Below are positions 24,178 to 35,300 of a stretch of 47,175 bases of DNA, in pieces; position 1 is the first letter of the stretch; each line of letters begins with the position of its first letter. Source of the DNA: Azolla pinnata (Eukaryota; Streptophyta; Polypodiopsida; Salviniales; Salviniaceae); the NCBI GenBank assembly GCA_037176905.1, contig JBBBWG010030477.1, positions 1-47,175 of the forward strand, written 5' to 3'. The notes below the pieces were generated by a model. It had not been told where the DNA came from. It did not search any database and worked only from the letters and a program-made list of their open reading frames with translations. The translations under genes and the position numbers were made by a program.

Positions 24178-25387
24178 TATTTATAGATATTTATTTATTC
24201 ATGGAATGCACATTAATCTTTGCTGATCCACTCAAGATTAGAAACAGATGTAAAAAGGAGCTTGTTTGCTGCAGGAATGAATAATCATACAACTTAAATC
24301 TCCACAAACGCCAGCTTTGGTGGCGGAATGATTAACCATGTAAGTTTCAGTGGAATCTCAGAATGGTAAAATTCAATACCAAATCTTAGGAAAACTTCCA
24401 CAATTTACATCACATCGTTTTTCTCTCAGAAGTGTATAGATCTCCTAGAATGGAAGACCAAATGGAGGTTCTGCATGAACTAATCATGTTGATTGAGAAT
24501 GAATAAGGCTCACAAAAAAGAAATGTGAAGGACATGAAAACAACAATGTTGTTTGGTCAACTCTCATTACTATTCAGTTCAGTAGGCCCTTCCACTCTCA
24601 GGTAAATTTTGTAAATCAGCCCTATATCTCCTACAGTTCCATATAATGATCACACGCATTTTTGTAATTGCATCTTTTAGGCTTCATCTATTCCACATTG
24701 TAAATGAGCAAACTATTAAGTTCGCGAATGCCTCTCTCTCGTCGTTTCTATGGCTGCCATTGTTAACTGTATGTACTTCAGTGTTCAAGCATTCATTTTG
24801 CATGTTGATCATGAATTCGGGACTTCGGTTTCGGTAAAATCTTTCCACAGTATCTCATTTTATCTTGATGTTGCTGTTGTGTCATTGTATTAAGAATCAT
24901 GATCTATGGTGCTAGTCAACCTATGGATTCTTCACATGATTCTTGCCACCAAATGCTGAGCCGCAACAACCACGAGGCATGACTTGGTAGAAAAGATAAA
25001 GGATCTAGTGTCTCTTCGCGAGCTAGGAATATGCTCGTGGAAGCAAGAGGTCAAACCGAGGAAGATTTGAAGGATCCGGTGTCTCTTCAGCGCTTGGAAT
25101 CAAGCTCATGGAACCAAATGTTTAGGTTGCAGTCGAGCACAGGCAAGCTATCTATCAATAGGACAACCTCATCAACCGTAGGATCGGATCGAGCTTGAGC
25201 CTGATTTGGATCGCAGCGGAACGATACCAGAACAGGGGTCCAACACATAACGCTGCGATTCTGGCGGCAGCAGAACCTGGTGCCCTATTCGAACTCCCGA
25301 GCTTCTGAATTCGAGTGCGTGATAAAGAGCATTATACACTTGCTTATGCACCATGCCCATGATCATGCACATGCACAAGCCATACTT
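24178..25387. other. 3' flank of PP2C-kinase gene and intergenic sequence
   Basis: No supported gene. A direct repeat of about 50 bp (AAGGATC-AGTGTCTCTTC-GCGAGCTAGGAAT type) occurs near 25001 and 25070. A minus-strand frame at 25172-25378 has no recognisable character. Confidence 0.5.
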
Positions 25388-25570
25388 AACTACTAATCAC
25401 ATCACTTTCTAACTATAACTACTAATCACATCACTTGCTAACTATAACTACTAATCACATCACTTGCTAACTATAACCACTAACCATCACTGGCTAACTA
25501 TAACTACTAATCACATCACTTGCTAACTATAACCACTAACCATCACTTGCTAACTATAACCACTAGTAAC
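25388..25570 (+). repeat. 27-29 bp tandem minisatellite
   Basis: About six units alternating between CTAACTATAACTACTAATCA plus CATCACTTG (29 bp) and a shorter 27-bp variant with ACCACTAACCATCACT. Confidence 0.92.
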
Positions 25571-26133
25571 TACCTTTCACAAGATGATGATTTAGAACTG
25601 GGACAAACACCACAATGGCCTGCAAAGAGAGGAAGAAGAAGACTTCTCTGATTCAAAGACTTCACCATCTCCTTCTTTGCTCTCTCTCTCTCTCCAAGGT
25701 CACCATTTCTCACAGAGAAGAGAAAGGAAACCCTGAAGAAGAAGAAGAAGAAGAAGAAGAAGAAGAAGAAGAAGAAAGCCCTCACAAAGGACTGCCCACT
25801 TCAGGAACTCTGAAGACAGTACCCCTCGTTCTGACAGAGAAGGAAGGAAACCCTAAAACCGACAACAGTATTCGGCTCCCCGCCCTAAAGACCTCTCTTT
25901 CCTTCCGGCAGATGCGTTGTGGATCTGGCAAGATGTTGTACAAGATGATCTGGTTTCGCCTTGCGTGACGGAATCCGTACGACCCTGTACGATGATCTGA
26001 GGCATGAGGATCTGAGGATGGCATTGCCATTTTCGCAATACAGTGGGTGCAGTATGACCTTGGTATGATGATTCAGGTAACCACTCAGCATAGTGATTTT
26101 GAACCTCTGTAACTCTAATCTGACCTCTTACAC
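25571..26133 (+). other. Upstream region of the transporter gene, with a (GAA)n tract
   Basis: Contains an uninterrupted GAA run of about 14 triplets at 25734-25778 within a CT/GA-rich stretch that resembles a plant 5' leader. No separate gene is supported. Confidence 0.5.
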
Positions 26134-28916
26134 ATGGTATGGTGTGGTATGGCTAACCCCAGACTCCCTCTAGGCTTGACATTTCTAGCTAAGGTCTACC
26201 CTAATTCCAGCTTTAGCTTCCAAGGGTACAAGACCTCTGTTCTCATCCTTACCTTCATTGCATATGCACTTTATCATGTTTCTAGGAAGCCCCCTAGCAT
26301 TGTCAAGAATGCCCTAAGCTCGGAGAATCATGATCTAGCATACAATAACATGCCTCTAGCAGCCTCTATCTGGCCTTTAGGTGTAATCCACACAAGGAAT
26401 CTACCACCCAACGCTGGCTCAAATAGCTTCACGTCGATCGAGGATGGTTTTGCTTTGCACAGTGTGAGCGGAACAACCCATGATGATGTTCTAGTATCTA
26501 ACAGCACAAGTTTAGCACCTTATGATGATGACTTAACAAATAGAAGCAGAACTTTGGTATCCCGCAACGGTGGATTGGCACGAAGTAACATTGACTCAAG
26601 GAAAACTACGAATGGCTATGCTGAAGATCGAAGAAAGCAACGTTTGGAGAAGGGCTGGCCTCCTTTCGATGGGGAAATGGGCCCTTCCTTGCTCGGAGAA
26701 GTGGACGTGGCATTCTTAGCGACATATGCAATAGGAATGTTTTTGGTGGGTCATATGGGTGATCGGATATGCTTAAGGATTCTCCTCTCGATCGGTATGG
26801 TGGGAAGCGGACTTTGTGTTATGCTTTTTGGGCTGGCCTATTGGTGGAATATCCATTGGCTAGGCTATTTCTTGATGGTCCAAATGGTGGGTGGCCTTTT
26901 CCAAGCCTCTGGCTGGCCTTCGGTGGTCACTATTGTTGGGAATTGGTTCGGAAAGAGCAAGCGTGGACTAATCATGGGAGTGTGGAATGCTCACACCTCA
27001 GTGGGCAATATTGTGGGAACTTTGATAGCTTCTCAAGCTCTACAATATGGATGGGGATGGTCTTTTCTGGTTCCTGGGGCTGCCATTGCACTCGGGGGCT
27101 GCTTCATCTTCCTTTTCCTTGTAGTTTCACCTGACATTGTTGGCTTTTCCTCATCCTATGAGGGGGAAGAAGAGGATAACATCAGCAATACTGAATGGGA
27201 AGAGATGAGTAAAGGAGATGCCTCTGAGAAGAACTTGGAATCACCCCTTCTCAGCAGCCAGATTGAGTCCATGATTGAGGAACCCATCGATGAAGAAGAA
27301 ACCCTAGCTTCTGTAGGCTTCTTGGAGGCTTGGGCCATCCCTAAGGTGGCTACGTTTGCGTTCTGTCTATTCTTCTCGAAGCTTGTTGCTTATACATTTC
27401 TTTACTGGCTGCCATTTTACATCTGGCATACAGGTGCGTTCCCAGTTCTCTCTCTCCCATGCTGCCATGATGAGTGATATCATATGCTGTTTCTACAAAT
27501 CAGTATTGTTGCTGAGTGTATAGACTCTAGATACACATAGCTTAGGCCATATTATTTTGTGTTCTTCAGATGTGTGCATATACACAAATCATAGGTCATT
27601 CATAAACATAGATCATTTTATCTTTGTCAGATGTGTGCATAGATACACCATATGCAAAATTGTGTACATATCTTCTCCTAATTGTGCTAAACCATCTATT
27701 GTTTATGGTGTCTGCGTTCCTACAAATGAGTTCTTTTTTATTTCTTGAAAGTGTTTCTTACACACTCAAGACAAGGATAACATATGCCATTTCTAAACAT
27801 AGATGATGTTATTGTTTTTAGATATGTGCATGCATACATACCATATGCCATTTAAACATCAACTAGCTAATGGTATTTGGATGTATTGCTGATGCACATA
27901 TCTTATGCCAATTGTGCTTAACCATCAATTGTTGATGGCTTCTACCATTTTCTGCATTGGTTCTCTTTTGAAGTGTATGGGCTCTAGACAAACATAGTAT
28001 ATGTCATTCATTAAACATTTATTGTGCGTATACATATGCCTATTTTTAGTCACCAACAGTTACTAGCTTACGGTCTGTGAATGTGTGCATATATATATAA
28101 CATCAGCTAGCTTATGGTTTCAGGATGTGTACTAGGTGTACATGGCTTGTGCCAATCATGCTTAATCATCAATATTATATGATCTCTGTATGTAGACCAT
28201 GAAAGACGTACATGAATTGCCAGTTTATTTTGTATTCTTTATTTTTTTTTGCATTCATCATCTTATGGGTTTTCTGGATGCAAAGTACAAGGACGCTATA
28301 TGCGTTGAATCTTTTTCTTCTTCTTCATCTTCTTTTGGATAATGCTGTAATAACAGAGATACAAGGCGAGCATTTGTCTGGCGCGATGGCTGGGAGCCTG
28401 TCCACAATCTTTGACATCGGGGGCACTTTGGGCGGGATTCTGGCAGGGCATCTATCAGACAAACTCGATGCAAGGGGCATTGTAGCTGCCGCCTTCATAT
28501 ATGCGTCCCTGCCATCTCTGTTACTGTATCGAGTGTATGGCGGAGTTGCGCTGTGGCTGAACATGGGGCTGCTATTTGTAGCGGGGTTCTTCGTTAATGG
28601 GCCCTATGCGCTCATCACTACTGCGGTTTCAGCCGATCTTGGGTCGCAGGGCTCACTCAAAGGCAATGGCAGAGCTATGGCTACTGTCACTGCCATCATT
28701 GATGGGACAGGTTCTGTTGGGGCAGCCATAGGGCCATTGCTCACTGGATACCTGTCCAACAATAGCGGGTGGAATTCGGTCTTTGCGATGCTCATGCTTT
28801 CCGCATTCACAGCTGGGCTGCTTCTAACAGGGGTTGTTCTCGAAGAGTTCAAGGGCTATGCTGTTAAGGTAAAACTCGGAAAGGCAAGGCGGCTTCAACA
28901 GATAGATCTAGTCTGA
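26134..28916 (+). CDS. Glycerol-3-phosphate transporter family protein (MFS, SLC37-like), 2 exons, 619 aa
   Basis: Exons 26134-27433 and 28357-28916 join in frame (HT, then [13 protein letters not shown]). The product is a multi-pass major-facilitator protein of the organophosphate:phosphate antiporter type, as in the plant G3Pp family that exchanges glycerol-3-phosphate and phosphate across membranes. Recognisable segments: [19 protein letters not shown] after the first membrane span, [10 protein letters not shown] then [76 protein letters not shown] and a C-terminal half with four more spans. It is about 100 residues longer than the usual ~520 because of a hydrophilic segment at residues 57-172. 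An upstream Met and one five codons later (MANPRL) are both possible starts. Membrane location and real substrate are inferred from the family. Confidence 0.9.
27474..28205 (+). repeat. Degenerate ~110-130 bp repeats filling the transporter intron
   Basis: The single 923-bp intron (27434-28356) is largely composed of related blocks with CATATGCCATTT, AACATAGATGATGTTAT-like, ATGTGTGCATATAC and GTGCTTAACCATCAATTG phrases recurring at irregular spacing. Confidence 0.65.
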
Positions 28917-29194
28917 AAAACGATGAAAGGAGACGGAGAGATCTTGGTGTAAAGATACTGGATGGATTCTTGAAGCTCTCATCATAGGTTAGCTCATCCA
29001 ACAGTGTGTATGATTCTGCATTTACGGCCTTTCTAGAGCCTCGCCTGTCACTGGATACAAACCCTAACCCTAGGCTGGAAATCGTCGGATGGAGCTTACC
29101 CCCACAGATCGAGTATGAAGGTTTGATTTTGGGTTTGTTAATTGTGTTTTATCCATCGGCTCCAAATCGATTTCAAATTGGTCTCTATTCGAGT
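28917..29194 (+). other. 3' flank of transporter gene
   Basis: Untranslated sequence; includes one telomere-box-like AAACCCTAACCCTAGG near 29060. No further coding seen. Confidence 0.5.
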
Positions 29195-29560
29195 CTTATC
29201 CATTTGGTCTCCATTTGGGTCTTATCCCCTTGATTCCAAGTAGGTACCAAAACATTCAATTTGGTCTCTATTTTCCATTGATCCCAAGTAGATACCAAAA
29301 CATTCAATTTGGTCTCTATTTTCCATTGATCCCAAGTAGATACCAAAAGTAGATACCAAAATCCTAAATTTGGTCTCTATTTGGATCTTACACAGTACTT
29401 CCAAATAGAGGCAATTTGGTCTCTATTTGGGTCTTGCACATCACTTCCAAATAGAGGCCAAAACACTCAATTTGGTCTCTATTTGGGTCTTACACAATAC
29501 TTCCAAATAGACACCAAAACACTCACATTTGGTGTCTGTTTGGGTCTTACACATTATTTC
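29195..29560 (+). repeat. Tandem array of hairpin-forming ~55-bp units
   Basis: About seven units containing CAATTTGGTCTCTATTTGGG and an upstream complement CCAAATAGAG(G/A)CC. The clearest inverted repeats are at 29401-29430, 29447-29486 (16-bp arms, 8-base loop, one mismatch) and 29503-29543. The left units carry a less complete partner (AAGTAGATACCAAAA). Confidence 0.85.
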
Positions 29561-29899
29561 AACCTCATGGTCTTGCCCAAACCTGAGATTCTGCTGTAAG
29601 TAATTAATTGTAGAAAAATGCAAGCATAAAACATCCATCATTCACCTGCCCTTTGTTATCTAACTGATCAGGCTTCACAGCATTGAATCAAGGCTTTGCT
29701 CCATGAGCATGTTATGCTGTTTGTATTCTCCTTCAAAAAACAAAAGGAAAAACATGTTGATTTTGTTCGATGGAGCAGCTGTCGAAGTTGGAATGGGGTC
29801 TTGTGTACCGTCCTTTGAAAGGGGCAGAGATCAAAGATTGGGAAGATTGGAAATGAGGATCTATAGCTACTACCCATGTCTTTTTTTAGTCTTTATAGA

Positions 29900-30232
29900 C
29901 TTGGGTTGTTTGAGTTTGCGCATTTCGCTTTCATGGTTTGCATGCATAAGAGGAAATAGATTTTGCCAGACTGGGCTTGAAACTTTGTAAACTTTCTAAT
30001 GGCAAGGGAAGATGATGAATGAATGAGTTGGGTTGTTTGAGTTTGCGCATTTTGCGTTTATGTTATGCATAAGGAAATAGATTGCCACAGACTCTAGGCT
30101 TGAAACTCGTAAATTTTCTAATGGCAAGGGAAGACGATGAATGATTGGGTTTGAGTTTGCGCATTTTGCTTACATGGTATGTATGCATGGGCAAATAGAT
30201 TGCCAGACTGGGCTTGAAACTTGCGAAATCGC
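29900..30232 (+). repeat. ~115-127 bp tandem repeat, three copies
   Basis: TGAGTTTGCGCATTT occurs at 29911, 30038 and 30152, each followed by a GCATAAGG/GCATGGGC stretch, AAATAGATT, GCCA-GACT, GGCTTGAAACT, and in two copies TTTCTAATGGCAAGGGAAG. The region 29561-29899 before it shows no gene. Confidence 0.88.
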
Positions 30233-30233
30233 G

Positions 30234-30253
30234 ATGGTGGTGGTGGTGGTGGT
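30234..30253 (+). repeat. (GGT)n microsatellite
   Basis: Six to seven GGT triplets. Confidence 0.85.
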
Positions 30254-30315
30254 CATGGCGTGGGATTTCGGACATTCACAGTTTAGGGTTTAGCTATGCA
30301 TGCGGACGAAATCGG

Positions 30316-30530
30316 TATGTATGTATGTATGTATGGTATGTACGTATGCATCCGTCGGTATGTATGTACGTATGCATGCATGCGTGCATGAGTATGCTGG
30401 TGTGCATGCATGCGTGCATGAGTATGCTGGTGTGCATGCATGCAGCTGTACGTATGTATGCATGCATTCATCGGTATGTGTGTATGTGTGGGTGCATATA
30501 TTCGTATGTATGTATGCATGCGTGGAAGAA
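30316..30530 (+). repeat. TGTA/TGCA alternating purine-pyrimidine tract
   Basis: GTATGTATGTATG and GCATGCATGCGTGCATG blocks with a 36-bp duplicated segment (GAGTATGCTGGTGTGCATGC context near 30389 and 30419). Nearly every step is a purine-pyrimidine alternation. Long Met/Cys/Val/Tyr frames across it are artefacts. Confidence 0.88.
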
Positions 30531-30659
30531 GGGGATAGTGTAGAGTAGTATATGAATGCAGAGTAGGTTCAGTATTGCATGCATATGCATGCTGGGATCA
30601 GGTTGGGCTTCCAGAGATGATCAGGTTAGATGGAACCATCGGAATCATCATGATTCATG

Positions 30660-30715
30660 ATCAACACCACCGTCATCATCACCAACATCATCACCATCAT
30701 CACCATCATTGGAAG
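30660..30715 (+). repeat. CAT/CAC trinucleotide tract
   Basis: Imperfect CATCATCACCAACATCATC-type run. It is followed at 30843-30895 by four copies of a 13-14 bp motif (GAAAAATGCCAG type). The sequence between 30531 and 31024 holds no supported gene. Confidence 0.8.
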
Positions 30716-31024
30716 TCAGAAGAAGTTGCATATATCCACACGTACTGTATTCTGCTGGCATCCGTGCATGCATGCATGCGGTGCATGTGCATGTGCACGA
30801 AGATCATCATAATCCGACAGCTCTGCGCTGATCGGAACTGGCCCGAAAAAATGCCAGAAAAATGCTCGAAAAAATGCCAGAAAAATGCCCTCGGAACGAC
30901 AAGTTTCAACAGTGGCATGCATATATATATATATATGGTCATGCTTCTTATTCAGCTAGAAATGATCATCATGCATGGGATGGAAACCATGCATGCACAA
31001 CCAAGAATGTACATGCATAAGTAC

Positions 31025-31575
31025 ATACGTACATAGACAGATTCATACATACATACGCACGCACGCACGCATACATACATCCACACATACCACAACATGC
31101 ATGCATACATACACACATATGCACGCATGCATACATAAGTACATACGTGCATAGATAGATTCATACATACATACGCACGCACGCATGCATACATACATTC
31201 GCACGCATGCATGCATGCATACATACGCACGCACGCACGCATACATACATTCGCACGCATGCATACATACATACATTTGCACGCATGCATGCATCCACAC
31301 ATGCAAACCCACGTACACACATACCACAACATGCATGCATGCATGCGCACATACATACATATGCATGCATGCGCGCATACATGCATATGCACGCATGCAC
31401 ACAGGCGTACACGTACGCACGCATGCATACATGCACATGCACGCATACATGCATCCACACATGCAAACCTACATACAGACATGCCACAACATGCATGCAT
31501 GCATGCGCACATACATACATATGCACGCATGCATACATGCGTGCGTATGTATGCATACGTATGCACGCATAGACA
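31025..31575 (-). repeat. CATA/CGCA/TGCA alternating purine-pyrimidine tract (opposite orientation)
   Basis: About 550 bp of ACATACATACGCACGCACGC and ATGCATGCATGC blocks, with a ~150-bp higher-order duplication around CCACACATGCAAACC (near 31291 and 31455) and ACATGCATGCATGC. It is the complementary orientation of the tract at 30316-30530. Overlapping His/Cys/Thr frames on both strands are artefacts. Confidence 0.9.
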
Positions 31576-31595
31576 CCTATAGATGCACGCAGCAT

Positions 31596-31732
31596 ACGGA
31601 TACGCATACGAATACGCATACGACTACGAATACGAATACGCATACGAGTGCGCGTACGCGTACGAATACGGCTACGGCTACGACTACGACTACGCATACG
31701 AATACGCGTACGCGTACGAATACGCATACAGA
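31596..31732 (+). repeat. TACGNN hexanucleotide array
   Basis: About 21 hexamers of TACGCA, TACGAA, TACGAC, TACGGC and TACGCG. The first four bases are nearly fixed while the last two vary, so the array is unusually CpG-rich for this window. Confidence 0.9.
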
Positions 31733-31814
31733 CATGCAAGTACAGAGACACTGTCAATGTTCAGATGGCACAGACGACAGAGAGGCACAGACACTCTCGT
31801 ATGGAGCTCGGAGC

Positions 31815-32265
31815 TCCCATGTCTGAATGCTTCGGGAAGATTGGGAGGCTCCATATTCGTCTGAATGTTGAAGGGAAGATCCCATGGAGGGCGCTGAAGG
31901 GGAAGATCCCATGGAGGGCTCCATTTCTGAATGTTGAAAGGAAGATCGAAGGCTCCATTGCCTGAATGTTAGGGAAGATTCTATGGAGGGATCCATCTCT
32001 GAACTGTCAGGGAAGGCCCCAGGCTCCATGTCTGAATGTTAGGGAAGATGGGAGGCTCCGTTTGTCTGCATGCTGAAGGGAAGATGGGAGGCGCCATGTC
32101 TGAATGGTAGGGAAGATCGAAGGCTCCATGCCTGAATGTTGAAGGGAAGGTCGAAGGCTCCCTGTCTGAATGTCAGGGAAGATGGGAGGTTCCCATCTCT
32201 GAATGCTAGGGAAGATGGGAGGCTCCATGTCTGAATATTAGAGAAGATTGGAGGCTCCATGTCTT
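31815..32265 (+). repeat. ~35-bp minisatellite upstream of the ARID-HMG gene
   Basis: About twelve imperfect units of GGGAAGATGGGAGGCTCCAT plus GTCTGAATGTTA, with unit lengths of about 33-37 bp (one longer, near 31861-31927). It ends about 50 bp before the start codon of the next gene and could lie in its leader. Confidence 0.88.
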
Positions 32266-32317
32266 CTTCTCCCGCCTCCTCTGTTCCACCATTACAGCCA
32301 AGAATTTCTCCACAACC

Positions 32318-35300
32318 ATGGTGACCATGACGATGATGGTGGTGCCTGACCAGGATCATGAGGTTTCTTCAGAACATACGCATGGTGAGACGGTTCGGGT
32401 GAGCAAGGAGGAGGTTGTGCAGGTGCAGGAACAAAAATGCTATCCTCTGCCATGTTCTACCCACCAGCAGGTTGTGCGAGACAAGTCTTTGTTCCTAACT
32501 ACTCTAGAAGGCTTTCTGGCTGCGCTCGGATCCGACCTCAGGTAAGCTGCCATGCCCTGATTGATGGCAGGTGCTAATCGTTTCGGTGATTTTGGGGGGA
32601 AGGGTAAGCAAAAGCCCCCATTCCTGAAATCAGTTCCGAGTCTTTTCTTTTGCTTATTTCTTCTGAATGCCTGCGCAACAAGAGATCCTTATACACGCTC
32701 AAGGCAGTCGGCTACGTGCGTGTTTCTCTTTAGGCAATTACACGTGTGCTTAATCCTCCATCTGCCTATATGTGCTTGTTTTCTTTGAGAAATCAATCCT
32801 TCATCTGGCTGGCTTTAGTATGTTCTTCCATGGGCAATTGACATGTGCAGTTAGTCTTTCCTCTAATCATATGTGTGTTTCTTGTTTTTGTGCAATCACA
32901 TATTGGTTCTGGCTGTGTGTGCGTGTGTTTTTTTGAGTAGTCCAATGTTTTTTCTTTGAGCAATCACATATGTGTGTTTTTCTGAGCTATCACATGTGTG
33001 GTCAATCCTTCAGCTGGTTATATGCGTATTTTTATTGAGCAATGACAGATAGTTAATCCTTCATCTGGTTATATGTGTTTATATGTTTGAGCTCTCACAT
33101 GTGTGGTTAATCCTTTGTCTGGTTCTATGAGTGTTTTGGTTGAGCAATGACATGTGGTTAATCCTTCCTCTGGTTGTGTGTGTTATTCTATCTGAGCTTC
33201 ATATATGGTCAATCCTTTTGCTCCCTTTCCATCTCTGTGGGATGGGATGTATTCTTGCAGAAGCATAGGAAAATATTGCACATGGCTATATTGCAGATTT
33301 ATAGCGCTCAGCATCGTAAGCATAAAACCCAAGATTGGTTGATAATATCTTCTTTCTCATTCTTTTCTTTTTGGGGTTTGTAGGATTCCGGAATTTGGAG
33401 GCAAAGATTTGGATCTTTATGGGATGTATTGTGAAGTTACTAAACGTGGTGGAATAGAACAGGTTGTGAAGCATTTCTTGGCTGTGAAAGTTATGCTCTT
33501 TGTTCCATACATGCAAAGAATCATTTCGAGATTGTTTGGAGTTCTTTACTAAAATCATCTTGATCTATATATATGTACGGAGCTTTGCATTCTTGTAGTT
33601 TGCATGGTAGATTTGGTGGTTCACTCTAAAGGTAATAGGTTGGAATAATTCGCATGTGGAAAGCACAAGCTCATGTTTAAAGGTTCTAGGAGAGATTTCT
33701 TATGTAGAAACAGTGCTTTTTTCCATACAGGTCATACGAAATGCACAATGGAACACGATTGTTGATTCCATGAATGTAAACAATGTGCGTGTGCCAAGTG
33801 CTTCTTTTGTTGTCTGGAAACACTACATGGATCTACTCTTTCACTACGAACAAGCATACTATCACCGCAAGAAAGGGAAGATTCAGCGTCCTCCACGTAT
33901 GTGGTTCCAACTCTCTCTTAGGTTTTAATTATCTCCAGGTTGAAGAAACTATGTGAATTGGACTATTCTTTGTCAATCTCTCTATTTCTCGGATCCAAGA
34001 AACTATCCATATTGGACAATGCTTTGTAAAGTTTCAGATATTTTTACAGAGTAGTTGTTTTTATGGCTCTTTCTACTGTTTTTCTGCAGTGTCATTATCT
34101 ATGCCAAACATTGCCGCAGCGCCAGCAAATACCAGCTCATGTCATGAAAACCCGTTGAAGATGATGGCAAAAACTGAAGTGGAAAAGCCAAGGTCGGGTC
34201 CATTGCACAATTTTGGAGGTGAATGTCAGCTTGGTTCTTGATGAATTCAGGTTTTAAGGACATATACCTTTGATAGCATCATGCCGCATGTTCATATTAA
34301 ATCAGGTTTTAAATGTTCTTGTTAAGCTCTCAGGCGATATGATTGATAGTTATACCTAAGGGTACTGTTCGCACTTGACCATCAGAGTAAATTCTCATGG
34401 TCATCTATAGATTCATTTCATTATACTAACTAACATATTTACCTGATTCATCTAACGTAGTGACCAGTGCCTAAACATGTTTACCTTGGATTGTAAAAAT
34501 CCAGAGTAATGGTGTAACATATTTACCGTGATCCATCTAACTTACTGACCAACACACATTTTATACATATTTACTACCTTGATTTACCTAGCACAGTGAC
34601 TAGTTACTGAACACATTTACCGAGGATCATAAAGAGTCAATGCAAATGCGTAACATATTTACCTTGATTCATCTATCTTAGGTACCAATGCTTGAACAAT
34701 TTATACCTCAAATCTTTTTTCTTGATAAGATTTGGAAGAATGATGGATATCGGGCATTGCAGTTGATCCTGCATCGTCCATCGGAGCATCAGCTTTGGGT
34801 GTCATCAGTGGGGAGGTTGAAGGGGGATATCTAATCACAGTCGTGGTGGATGGGCAGAAGCTCTCAGGGATTTTATACCCTGCCCTCAAAGAGAAGGTTA
34901 AGCTTCCTGCCACTGTCACAGGCTTAGTTAATCTAGTCGGAAGAGATTGGGATCCTTTAGACCATGAAGTTCAGCTCTACAAGAAAAGAAAACAACCAGG
35001 TGTTATTTCTCCTCCTCCCAGAAGAACCAGAACTGGTTACAACATCTACCTGAAAGAGCAGCGTGCAAGATTGTTGGAACTAAATCACAAAAGCAAAGGC
35101 CTTGGCAAGAAGGTTATTGAAATGTGGAACAAACTTCCAGAGGATGAGAAAGCGGTGTGTTTCCCTTTCACACTTTCAGGAATCCGTTTAAAAGATTGGA
35201 TACCGATGGTCTTTTAACATGATTCTTTTTACAATGTTTTAAAGTTCCTGCATCTTATGCTAAGACGGTTCTTAACAATTCTTTTGCAAAGTTTTGAGTA

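Noticed and set aside
25172-25378. Possible LTR-retrotransposon primer-binding site (CTGGTATCGTTCC on the minus strand)
   Set aside because: Only the first seven bases resemble the common tRNA-Met site TGGTATCAGAGC; no LTR ends, gag or pol are nearby.
29195-29560. CRISPR-like repeat array
   Set aside because: Units are contiguous without unique spacers, and the genome is a plant nucleus.
30952-31826. Long Cys/Met/His/Thr-rich frames on both strands (up to 213 codons)
   Set aside because: Produced by CATA/TGCA simple repeats lacking stop codons, not by protein-coding selection.
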